Part shown: one piece after another, positions 33,946-44,200 of the stretch
Position numbering within the stretch: the first letter of the stretch is position 1
Layout: each line of letters opens with the position of its first letter
Origin: Hyphomicrobiales bacterium
GTDB lineage: Bacteria > Pseudomonadota > Alphaproteobacteria > Rhizobiales > Rhizobiaceae
Length of the DNA stretch: 64,000 nt
Direction: 5' to 3'
Assembly: GCA_900471925.1 (NCBI GenBank)
Contig: UCGV01000019.1
Coordinates: forward strand, 124,001 to 188,000
Program-made: the position numbers and the translations under genes
The notes under the pieces: model-generated
Told to the model about the DNA's origin: nothing
The model's input: the letters and a program-made list of their open reading frames with translations, nothing else
Database searches by the model: none

Positions 33946-36467
33946 CAGGTGTTTTCAACGATCACAAGCAGATGATGGCCCGTCAGGTTGATCGTCATTT
34001 CGTAGTGCTGGTCTCTGTCCATATCGGCTTCGACGAAGGTCCGGCTCATGTCGTCGGTCCCCTCGTGGCGCACCCGGATCGGCAGTGGCTGAGCATCGGC
34101 TTTTTCGCCGTAGACTTCCTCGAAGCGCTCCTCCAGTCCATCGATGACCTCCTCGAAGATCTTGTATTTGGAGATATCGATGCGGTCGCCCACCATGAAA
34201 TCCAGAATCTGATGGACAACGGCTGCACTGTTTCCCCCTGCGGGAACGGTGAACTCGAACGTGTCTTCACCCGAGCCGCCCTCGACGACGACCGCGAGCG
34301 GCCCGGCGCGGATGATGTCATCACCCGAGCCGCCGACAACCTTTTCGAAGCCGTCGATCGTATCGTGCCCGACGTCGAAACCGGTGGCTTTGCCGGTGTG
34401 CAGATCGATAAGCACACCATGTGCGGCCTGCGAGTAGTCGATGGTGTCGGAGCCTTCCCCGCCACGGTAGACGTCATCGGCCGAGCCGGAAGCCGCGATG
34501 ACCGTGTCGTCGCCGTCCCCCGCCGAAATGCAATCAGCGCCGTCCCCATCGCGCAGGATGTCGTCTCCGCCGCCAGTCTTGATGACTTCGAAATTCGTTA
34601 CCGTGTCGGAGCCGATCTCTTCTCCGTTCGCGCTGGCAGCGACGAGGTCAACGACGACGGACATGACAGCCGCGGAGTAGTCGAGAGTGTCCACTCCCTT
34701 GCCGCCATCGTAGGTGTCGGCTGCGCAATCGAGATCGCCGGACACCGTATCGTCACCGTCTCCGCCTTCGACAAGGTCCGTACCGCCGGCACCAGTCAGG
34801 CAATCGTCTCCATCGCCGCCATGGATTTTCTCGGCTGCCGCGCTGCCGGTCACGATGTCATCGCCTGCACCGACATGCACCGTTTCGAAATTCGATATCG
34901 AGTCGGTGCCGATCTCGGTGCCGGTAGCACTCCCAGTCGCGAGACTGACCTCTACCGCCTCTTCAAGCGCGGAATAATCCAGCGTGTCGATCCCGGCGCC
35001 GCCATCGTAGCTATCGTCTGCCCGGTCGGCATCGCCGGCAACAGTGTCGTCTCCGGTATCTCCCTTGACTGTATCGCGGTCGCTGCCCCCGCTGAGGAAG
35101 TCATTACCCAGGCCGCCAGCAAGGCTGTCAGTGCCTGCGCGCCCGAAAAGACTGTCATTGCCGTCGCCGCCGTCCAGATTGTCGTTGCCCGCCTCGCCGT
35201 CGAGAAGGTCGTTACCGTCGTCGCCGGCCAGCCTGTCATGGCCATCGCCGCCGCGGAGCAGATCGGCATCGGCCCCGCCACTCAGCAGGTCGTCGCCAGC
35301 GTCCCCGAAGATGCTGTCGCGACCCTCTTCGCCATACAGGCGATCGTTGCCGGCACCACCGAAGACGTGGTCATCGCCCAGGCCGGCCAGAACGAGATCG
35401 TTGCCGTTGCCCGCGAAGATCACATCGTCTCCGCTACCGCCGACGATATTGTCATCTCCATCGCCGCCATCGACGGTGTCGTTGCCGCCTCTCGCGTCAA
35501 TACTGTCGTCGCCGGCGAGCCCGTCGATCTCATCGGCGCAACTCCCCCCGGCCAGCAGGTCGTCGCCGGCAGTGCCGATAACAGGCGGTGCCTGCACGAC
35601 GGAGAAATAGGCACTCTGCTGTACGGAGGCCGTGCCGTCGGTGATCTGGTAGCTGACGGTCACAGGGCCGAGTGCCTCGGCCTGATATGTCCATCCGCCG
35701 GCCGCCTGGATGAGCTTGCCGGAGGACACGGTGATATCCTTGATCGACAGCACGTCTCCATCAGGATCGAGAGTACCGCGCAACAGGTCGGCCAGACCGA
35801 TCAATGCAATTGCACAGCCGGAAACATCGGCAAGCACGACCGGGCTGCCAGTGCGCGGCGCACGGTTCGGTGTCTTCTCCGGCTGGGCCGGAGCACGCGC
35901 GCCATCGTTTGGATGAGATGTATCCGGCGCCTGGCTGGAGCCTGTCCAGGCCTGATCACCGGACATGCGGAAGGGAGCAGAAGAGATCTGCCGCGAACCC
36001 GTCCAGGCATTGTCGTTGGATGCGTGGAATGAAACCGAGATTCCGCCTGAGGTCTTCAGGAAGGTGACGCTGGGCAGGTTGAGACTATTGAATTCGATGG
36101 CCGGCGAATCCGCCATCGGATAGCTCATGGCGTTCTTGTAGTCGGAGAGGTGGACGCCACCGCCCTTCTTTTCGGCCGGCGTATTTTCTTCCTCATTGGT
36201 CTCCGCCGGCCTGACCGCACCAGTAATGATGGGGTCGATGGGCAGCAAATCCTCTGCAGGTTCCGGTGTCGCTTTCGGCTGCGTATCGGCAGGCGGCAAG
36301 GCCTGCTCCTGATGCGACAGCGCACTTTTCAGATAGAGTGCAAACCCCGTCAGAAAGAGCGTCATGAACATCGGCACCTTCGAGAGTTTGTCCTCATTCT
36401 TGAAGACATACCGATCGTGTGGGTCTTCTTCCGCCTTGGCGGTCTTCGTTCCTTTTACCCCGATCAT
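33945..36467 (-). CDS. RTX calcium-binding protein with N-terminal membrane segment, encoded inside the exporter operon
   Basis: The 840-residue protein has a charged N-terminus, then one predicted membrane helix (~31-48, VPMFMTLFLTGFALYLKS), a Pro/Glu-rich linker, a cadherin-like module (~215-290), and long arrays of GGxGxDxLx nonapeptides (~295-760; GDDLLSGGADADLLRGGDGH). These repeats bind calcium as beta-rolls. The C-terminus (FMVGDRIDISKYKIFEEVID) resembles the serralysin-type end region. The ABC gene stop and the adaptor start both overlap it by four bases, so it is made in step with the machinery. That placement and the membrane segment suggest a surface or periplasmic component rather than an ordinary cargo; this is inference. 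Confidence 0.87.
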   Translation of the reverse strand: MIGVKGTKTAKAEEDPHDRYVFKNEDKLSKVPMFMTLFLTGFALYLKSALSHQEQALPPADTQPKATPEPAEDLLPIDPIITGAVRPAETNEEENTPAEKKGGGVHLSDYKNAMSYPMADSPAIEFNSLNLPSVTFLKTSGGISVSFHASNDNAWTGSRQISSAPFRMSGDQAWTGSSQAPDTSHPNDGARAPAQPEKTPNRAPRTGSPVVLADVSGCAIALIGLADLLRGTLDPDGDVLSIKDITVSSGKLIQAAGGWTYQAEALGPVTVSYQITDGTASVQQSAYFSVVQAPPVIGTAGDDLLAGGSCADEIDGLAGDDSIDARGGNDTVDGGDGDDNIVGGSGDDVIFAGNGNDLVLAGLGDDHVFGGAGNDRLYGEEGRDSIFGDAGDDLLSGGADADLLRGGDGHDRLAGDDGNDLLDGEAGNDNLDGGDGNDSLFGRAGTDSLAGGLGNDFLSGGSDRDTVKGDTGDDTVAGDADRADDSYDGGAGIDTLDYSALEEAVEVSLATGSATGTEIGTDSISNFETVHVGAGDDIVTGSAAAEKIHGGDGDDCLTGAGGTDLVEGGDGDDTVSGDLDCAADTYDGGKGVDTLDYSAAVMSVVVDLVAASANGEEIGSDTVTNFEVIKTGGGDDILRDGDGADCISAGDGDDTVIAASGSADDVYRGGEGSDTIDYSQAAHGVLIDLHTGKATGFDVGHDTIDGFEKVVGGSGDDIIRAGPLAVVVEGGSGEDTFEFTVPAGGNSAAVVHQILDFMVGDRIDISKYKIFEEVIDGLEERFEEVYGEKADAQPLPIRVRHEGTDDMSRTFVEADMDRDQHYEMTINLTGHHLLVIVENT

Positions 36468-38227
36468 TCTGAGATCCTCGCCATGATACGCGGGCCGGCC
36501 TGTGTTGCCGCTGCCGGTTTGTTGCCAGTTTCTGCTGCCGAAGGCCGCAGGATGTCGTCCTTCGGTCCGAACGCCACCATTTTTCCACCCTGGATGACGG
36601 CAACCATATCGACGGCGGCGAGCGCGCTCGGCCGGTGTGCGATAACGATGGCGATGCCGCCTCGGGCGCGAACTGCCTTGATTGTCTGGGTGAGTGCTGC
36701 TTCACCTTCACCGTCGAGGTTTGAATTGGGCTCATCCATCACGACGATGAAGGGATTGCGATAGAGAGCCCGCGCAAGACCTATTCGCTGGCGCTGTCCC
36801 GCCGAAAGCGACACGCCCTGAGGCCCGAGTTCAGTACGGTAGCCATCGGGCAGGCGCACGACCATTTCATGAATGCCGGTCGTTTGAGCCGCCTCGACGA
36901 TCGCACGCGGATCTACCTCCGGCTCCAGACGGGAGATGTTTTCCTCGATCGTCGCATCGAGCAGCGCCACATCCTGCGGCAGGTATCCGACGTGCTGACC
37001 AAGATCCGCATCCGACCATTGCGTAAGTTCCGCGTCGTCAAGCCTGACGCTGCCGCGAAGGGTCGGCCAAACGCCGGTCAGAGCGCGTGCGAGCGTCGTT
37101 TTCCCGCCGCCGCTTGGGCCGATGATGCCGAGCGCCTGTCCGCCGGCGATCTCGAAACTGACCTCGCTGAGGAGAACTCTGCCTGAACCGGGAGCCGCGA
37201 CCGTTATCTTCTCGACCTTGAGCGAGCGGCGAGGCGCCGGCAAAGCCATCGGCGGTATCGCACCGGTGAGCGCTACGACCGTCTCCTTCAATCTGTTGAA
37301 GGCCGTACGCGCGGCGACGAAGCCCTTCCAGTTTCCGATTGCCAGATCGACAGGCGCAAGTGCGCGTGCTGAAGCAACCGATGCGGCGATGATCGCGCCC
37401 GCCGACAGCTCGCCCTGGATCGTCAACCAGGCACCGAGGCCGAGAACGGCTGATTGCAGGATCATGCGAAGCACGCGGGATATCGCCCCGAACGTGCCGC
37501 TGATGTCGTTCGTGCGCGTCTGCAGCTCAAGATGATCCTGATTGGCGCGATTGAACCGCTCGACCGCGCGGCCTGCAAAACCCATCGCCTTCAGGATGTC
37601 GGCGTTGCGGGCATTGGAATCGGCGATCGCGTTGCGTTCTATCCCCGACTTGTGCGTGGCGCTTGCCAGCCGGCGGGTCATGAGTTCGGTCACGATCGTC
37701 AGCATCGACAGGACGAAAGCTCCGGCGAATGTGAGAGCGCCGAGATAAGGATGGAGCATGTAGACGAAGATCAGATAGAGGGGCACCCATGGCAGGTCGA
37801 ACAGGGCAACAGGCCCTTGACCGCCGAGGAAGGTACGAACCGTATCGACATCACGTCCACGCTCGAGCGATTCAGCGGTCGAAAAACCAAAGCGCGGCAT
37901 ATCGATCGCGACCTGATGGGCCAGGGGAGCGATCCGGCTGTCCAGCCTGGCGCCCATGCGGACCAGAATTTGCGATCGGATGATGTCGAAGAAACCCTGG
38001 AAGAGATAGAGGCCGATTGCCAGTGCCGAAAGCCCGAGCAGTGTCGGAACACTGCCGCTGGTCAGCGCACGGTCATAGATCTGTAGCATGTAGAAGGAGC
38101 CGGTCAGCGCGAGAACGTTGATCACCCCTGACGTGATGAAAAGGAATACGAATATTCCCCTCAGGCCATGGGTCAGTTTCTCGACGTGTTTGCGCTTGCT
38201 GCCGGTCAACGGAGTTTTAGGGCGCAT
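36464..38227 (-). CDS. Type I secretion ABC transporter, PrsD/AprD type
   Basis: The 587-residue exporter has a transmembrane domain (~20-310; GIFVFLFITSGVINVLALTG, SFYMLQIYDRALTSGSVPTL, the PrsD/AprD-type block) and no C39 domain. The ATPase has Walker A GPSGGGKTT, signature LSAGQRQRIGLA and Walker B IVVMDEPNSNLDGEGE, typical of this subgroup. It would export RTX-type proteins with the HlyD adaptor encoded two genes on. The start MRPKTPLTG at 38227 is used, with AGGAAG upstream; the frame extends 19 codons further. It follows the giant peroxidase gene by 72 bases that contain a strong hairpin. Confidence 0.92.
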   Translation of the reverse strand: MRPKTPLTGSKRKHVEKLTHGLRGIFVFLFITSGVINVLALTGSFYMLQIYDRALTSGSVPTLLGLSALAIGLYLFQGFFDIIRSQILVRMGARLDSRIAPLAHQVAIDMPRFGFSTAESLERGRDVDTVRTFLGGQGPVALFDLPWVPLYLIFVYMLHPYLGALTFAGAFVLSMLTIVTELMTRRLASATHKSGIERNAIADSNARNADILKAMGFAGRAVERFNRANQDHLELQTRTNDISGTFGAISRVLRMILQSAVLGLGAWLTIQGELSAGAIIAASVASARALAPVDLAIGNWKGFVAARTAFNRLKETVVALTGAIPPMALPAPRRSLKVEKITVAAPGSGRVLLSEVSFEIAGGQALGIIGPSGGGKTTLARALTGVWPTLRGSVRLDDAELTQWSDADLGQHVGYLPQDVALLDATIEENISRLEPEVDPRAIVEAAQTTGIHEMVVRLPDGYRTELGPQGVSLSAGQRQRIGLARALYRNPFIVVMDEPNSNLDGEGEAALTQTIKAVRARGGIAIVIAHRPSALAAVDMVAVIQGGKMVAFGPKDDILRPSAAETGNKPAAATQAGPRIMARISE

Positions 38228-38261
38228 GTCATTCACCACTTCCTGCTGAAATTGGGCTGTG

Positions 38262-38288
38262 CGGCGTGCCGGGGGAACCGGCACGCCG
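38262..38288 (-). other. Strong stem-loop between peroxidase cargo gene and exporter gene
   Basis: An 11-bp perfect stem, CGGCGTGCCGG / CCGGCACGCCG, with a 5-base loop is placed 11 bases after the cargo stop. There is no T-run on the minus strand. It likely lowers expression of the machinery relative to the cargo, comparable to the intercistronic element between hlyA and hlyB. Confidence 0.6.
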
Positions 38289-38299
38289 CATCTCGCGCG

Positions 38300-41200
38300 T
38301 TACAGATTGAAGTCGGAGGTGGTGAGGTTGTGGTTCCCCTTGATGCTGAGGCGGAGCTCGGCACTGCTGTCGCCATCCACGCTTCCCTGGACGACGGTGT
38401 AGTCACCATCATCCCGCGTCTCGTGCGTAACAATCAGCTGTGCTGCACCGCTGAGCGTCGAACCAGCGACCAGCGTGAATGCCTGGTTTCCAGAAGCGCC
38501 GTTGTTCGCGTCCGTACCGCTGATGTCGATCTTGTCGCCGGGCTGGAAACCGATGATCGTATCGCCATCCGCATCCTTTTCGGAATTGAAGACGAACTTG
38601 TCGTTTCCGGCCCCGCCGTCGATGATGTTGACGGACGCATTGGCGGTGATCGTGTCGGCTCCGGACCCGGTGACGACATTCTCGATGTTCCAGAGTGTGT
38701 CGTTGCCGGATTGGCTGCTCGACGCGCTTCCTCTGCCCATGTAACCGCTTCCGAGATTGACCGTCAGGTTGGCGGTTATCGCGGCCATATCCAGTGTATC
38801 GCTGCCGGCATCACCATAATAGGTGTCGTCACCGTCACTTGCTTCGACAACGAACATATCGTTGCCGCTGCCGCCATGGGCCGTATCGTTGCCGGCACCG
38901 GCCTGGATCATGTCGTCGCCGGCATCGCCGAAGATACGGTCGGATCCCGCATCACCGTAGACCATGTCATTGCCGTCGCCGCCGAGCAGGTCGTCATTTC
39001 CGGCACCGCCGAAAACCATGTCGTTGCCCGCATCGGCGCTGAGGAGATCGTCGCCGTCATCACCGCGCATGATGTCATTGCCGGCACCACCGGTCGCGAC
39101 GTCGTTGCCGGCGAATGCGACGATCATTTCTCCGCTGGCCGTGCCGATAAGCACGTCGGCGGCGGCAGTGCCGGCAATCGGCGTTCCCGTTGTTGCTTCG
39201 GGAGCGGGTGGTTCCGGCGTATCCTCTTCTTCGGCGGTGCTGTTAAACTGCGGCAATCCGCCTTCGCTCGTGAACTGGATAGTGTGCTGGCTGCTCGTCA
39301 TCCGGGTCACGCCATTCTCGTCGGTCGTGATCTCGTAGTCATCGGCGGTCGCACCATCAGGCAATTCGATGACATCCTGCGGCCGCAAGGTGCCGACAAT
39401 CGTGTCATTGCCGCCGTTGGAACGGAAGACGATGCGATGCTCCGAAGAAAGGGCGGAGATGTCGACCGTATCGTCACCGGCATTGCCGTCGATGGTGATG
39501 GTGTTGAAGTTCAGGCTGGTCAGTGGAGCATTGAAGTTGCCAATGATCTGGATTGTGTCGCCGCTATTGGTCCCTCCATCTGGCACATTCGGGTTATTGC
39601 CGTTATTGGCCGTCGTATTGAGCGTATTGACTGTGATCTCTTCGATATTGTCGAGTTCGGCGATAACTGTCGTCGTCGTCCCGACCGTCCGGGTAATGAC
39701 GATCTCTGTCTGCGCTCCGGCCACCGCAATGCCTGCGGCTACGGCTGCTGACCGTTCGTAGATTCGGAATGTTTCGGCGGTCCCGACCGCCCCGTTGACG
39801 ATGAAGGTATCGATGCCGCCGGCTTCGCCGTTGACCATGTCGAAACCGTCAGTGCCGCCGGCCGTTGCAGTCCAGGTGATCGTGTCATTGCCGGTGCCGC
39901 CAAGGATGATGTCGTCGCCGGCGCCGCCGCTGATGGTATCGTTGCCGTCGCCGGCATTGATATTGTCATTGCCGCCACCGCCGGTAATCGTGTTGACGGC
40001 GGCATTGCCGACGATGATGTCGTTGGCTGCAGTGCCGGTGATATTGGCAGTCGTCACGCGGTTGACAGTGACGGTTGCGGGGTCAGTCAGCGAGCCGTCG
40101 CTGCCGGTATAGGTGAAGGAGCCTCCGGCCGTCGCATTGTCGGAGAGAGTGATAATGCCCGCTCCCAGTGTCGGGCCTGATGTCAGGCCGGTTGCTCCGC
40201 CCACTCCGGTGATCGTCAGCGGAGAGCCTTCCGGATCCGTGTCGTTGGCGAGCAGAGCTGCATGCGAGACGGTGAAATTGGTGTTCGCGGCCACATTGGT
40301 GATGACCGTGTCATTGTTGGCAACGGGCGCGTCATTCGTCGCTGTGACATGGACCGTCGTCGTGGCAACCGCGCTTGAGAGCAGGCCGTCGTTGACGGTG
40401 ACTTGAATGACGCGGTCCGTTATCGCCGGGTTTTCCGAGTTGTTGGCGTAGCGGACCTGCTGGATCGCCGTCTGATAGGCCGCCAGCGAGGCATTGCCGG
40501 TCAGTGTCAAGGTGATTTGTCCCGCGACACTATTGTCGATCGCCGACGTAATGCCTCCTGGCAGACCGCCGAGCACCGACAGGACATCGCCTGCACTGGC
40601 ATTGGTGAGGACGACACGGGCCGAAGCGATCGTCGCACCGTCATCGGTGATCAGAGCGCCCAAGGCGATTGCGACTGCGGCGCCATTTTCCGCGTAGTTT
40701 GTCTCGTAGTTGTTGCCGGGAGCACCCGGAACAGGCGTGACCGTATCGATCTCCGTACGGATATTGACGTTGTCGACATAGAAATTCTCGCCAGCGTCGA
40801 AAGTGCCCGCCGTCAGGAAACGGATCTGCGTGTTGGCTCCGATCATGCCGGCGGGCAGAGCCATCGAGAAGGCTCCAGTTGTATCGCCGCCAAGCGTCTG
40901 CAGGGTTGTCCATGCACCGTTAGTGGTGTTGCGCACCTGGACCGCCACGGTTTCGCCGCCATCGAGGTCATCGGCTTCCCAGTCGAACGTCAGGATTGCC
41001 CTCGTGACACCGGTGAGGTTCACCGCGCGTGCCAGAGCTTCGTCGCCATCGGTACCGGTGAGGAACTGTAGTCTGCCGCCTGCTACGCTTACATCGCCGC
41101 CTGTCGCGCCTCCGGTATCGCCGGTCTCGATCCAATTGCCCCCCCAGGCCGAAGCGCCGTTATTATTGGTGTAGGCATTGGCGGTAAACGTATCCCGATA

Positions 41201-44200
41201 GGCTTGGGTCACGATCGCGGTGCTCGTGGACGTTGTCGGGCCATGGAGGTCCAGCGTCGGCGCCAGAAGCGATATGTCCTGGTCCGTGAAGTCCAGGATC
41301 TCGACGTTGCGGATCGTATCCGTGCCATCGGTTGCCAGACCACCCGTATGGGCCACGATCACGGTGCCGTCGTTGTTGAAGGTGATGTCGTATTCGGCCC
41401 GTGCACCGGAGAATACGGCTCTATCGACATCGGCGATGCCGTCGCTGTCCGTTTGATCATTGCTGTTTCTGATCGTCCGGACGATCCCGAGTTGAGCGGG
41501 ATTGATCGAGCCGTTGAACATGGAGGCGGCCAGCGTCGTCATGCTCTTGTGCAGCGCAATCGGTGCGCCGGTGTGTTCAGGGTCGTTGGCCGCAAAGACG
41601 CCGATCTGTACGTCGAGCCATTTGTCGCCGTCGATGATGTCGTCGCCGGCCTGACCGGTGATCACGTCGCTGCCGTCGCCGCCGAGAATTATGTCGCCAG
41701 CGCTGAATTCGGTGACCCCGGCTCCAAGCAGTTCCTGCAGGCCGGCGATCAGGGCAATGCTCTGGGCATCGATCGCGCTGCCCTGGTAGCCTTCAGTCCC
41801 CCCTTGAAGCGTGGGCAGCCGATCGGCGGCAAGCGTGTTCGTACCGGTCAGCACGTCGTTGAACCGCGTGCCCGACAGGCCCTCGACCGATTCATATTCG
41901 TCGAGAGCGGCGTTCTGGGGCAGGGTGGGCGCCTCGTCGAACACGATCGGGATCGACAGGTCGGCGTTCACGAAGTTCGGATTGTCCTTGTAGGTTGCCC
42001 AGTCGAAGCCGGACATGCCCGCCATCTTGCCGCGGCCGGCACTGCCGACGAAGATATCGTCGCCGCCTTCGCCGATGAACTCGTCGAAACCACCGTCGCC
42101 GAGGAAGACGTCATGGCCATCGATTTCGTCATGGGCGAAAATTTCGTCGAAATTGTCGCCAGGCGCACCGTCGAACGTGCCGGTTTCAATCCAGTCATTG
42201 CCCTCGTTGCCGAGGATGCGTTCCGCGTTCTTGTTGCCATAGATGAAGTCGTTGCCGGTGCCGGCGAAGACTTCAGAGCCCATATCCGTACCGAGGAAGA
42301 TGAAATCCTGGCCGTCATTGCCCATGACAAGGTCGAGACCGGGACCGGCGTGAACGACGTCATTGCCCTTGCCGGCCTTGATGTTGTCGTCGCCGCCGCT
42401 GTCGACGATGATATCGTCGCCGTCGCCGCCGTTGATGATGTCGTTGCCGAAGCCGCCCTCAAGCCGGTCGTTGCCGCCGTCGCCGAACAGCGTATCGTCG
42501 CCAATGCCCGCGATGATGGTGTCATTGGCTTCAGTGCCGCCCATGACGACGTGATCGCCGCCGGTATAACGCAGATAGTTGGTATCGGTACCTGGGGTAG
42601 CCGGGTTGTTGCGGATGACGAGTGGCGTGAGAATACCGCCGCCAAGCGGGTCGGTGCTCTCAAGGGTGCCGTCGCCATTGAGATCGTTGAACTGTCTGGC
42701 CTGGTTGACCTCCAGGATGAGGCCAGGGGTCGAGAAGACGTCCGACGGCAGATGGGTTGCATCGGTATTGCGCATGATCATTGCGGCAAAGGAGTTGTTC
42801 TCCATCTCGCCGAAGAGATGCAGGCCATCGAGACGCTGCAGGTAGTAGAAGCGGTCGCCGTTCTGCAGCTTTTCCATCTGCATTTCGAAGACGAAATTGA
42901 ACGTCGAGCCGAGCATGCCGCCGAAGGGCATGATGGCTTCGGCCAATCCGCCGATCCAGAGATCGACATCGTTGAGACCGCCGAGCGAACCGCCGGCATA
43001 GGCGCCGGTAGCATTGAGGAAATCAAGCCGGTCTTCCGGAGGTATGAATTCGCCGACGGTCACCCCGGTGATGATCGCCAACGCTGCGTTGCGCTTTCCT
43101 TCCAGCGTCGTCTCGCTGGTGATCATCGTATGCGTGCCATAAGCGGCCACGAAATTGATGATCGATGCCTCATGCTTGAGATGACCGGCAAAATCGACCC
43201 AGCTCTCATAAGGCTTGAGGAGCACATCCTGATTGGTCGCATTGTAGAACTGTGTACGGGCGGCATTCAGCGTAGGCACGCCGGTGTCGCGACCGCGCGC
43301 GAGGTTGATGGTCGCCAGATCCAGCGGCAGGCCGAGCAGGTTGTTGCGCAGCGCACTGGTGACGAACTCGTCGATTTCGTTGCCCGCCTGTCGTGTCATG
43401 CCGCGAACGATGGCGCCGGCCGCGACATCCGCACTGACGGTCGAAGTGCCGCCATTGTTCTCGAATTGCAGCGGATTGAGGAAACCTTCGATGAGGCCGA
43501 TATGGTCAGGGGCGAAATTCGGATCGAAGCGGTCGATCGATTCCGTCAGCATCGAATGGCCGAAGCGGTAGACCACATGTGCAAACTCGGCGACGATCGA
43601 CGGATCGATCGTCACGTCGAAGCCGTCGGGGACCAGGAATACGTTGATATTCGGCTGGATCTTGCGGGCGAATTCTTCGAAGACGAGGTGCTGGTACTGC
43701 ATCTCGGTACCGAACTTGGCGGCCTGGAACAGGCGCTCGCCATCCCAGACGAGGCCGGTTGCACTGGCAGGAACTTCGGTGACGTCGTTAATGAGCCACT
43801 CGTTGAGGAAAGCCACGGCCTCCGCCTGCGAAGCGCCGCCGTTAAGCATCGCAACAGCGTCGTTGAACACCACTTCCTGTGTGTGTTCGACCAGCCGGTT
43901 ATGCTCCGAATGGAAGACGTGGTGTACCGCCGTCAGCCCGACATTCTCGTTGGCGCGACCATCGCCTGCGACGTAGTGTGCGTCGAGCAGTTCGTTGTCG
44001 TAGATGCCGGGTTCATTGCCGGGATTCTCAAGTCCGATTTCGATGTCGCCGTCTGCCAGGCCGTCCGGTACCGCGTTATGGGCGATATCCGCCAAGAAGG
44101 CATGTCCTGTCAGGATGGCATTCGCCGGCACGAGGACGCCCAATCCTCCATTAGCCGCGGGGTTGCCTTCGACCGGACCTGTGGCCGTGATCATCATCGG

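Noticed and set aside
34200..35600. Short regularly spaced DNA repeats that could suggest CRISPR
   Set aside because: They encode RTX nonapeptides in one long frame; there are no unique spacers and no cas genes.
33972..36032. Open frame of about 690 codons opposite the RTX protein gene
   Set aside because: Antisense shadow of the Gly/Asp-rich repeats; the Val/Ala-rich translation has no recognisable domain.
42000..42550. Regular repeats in the peroxidase gene
   Set aside because: They encode RTX calcium-binding nonapeptides, not a DNA-level array.
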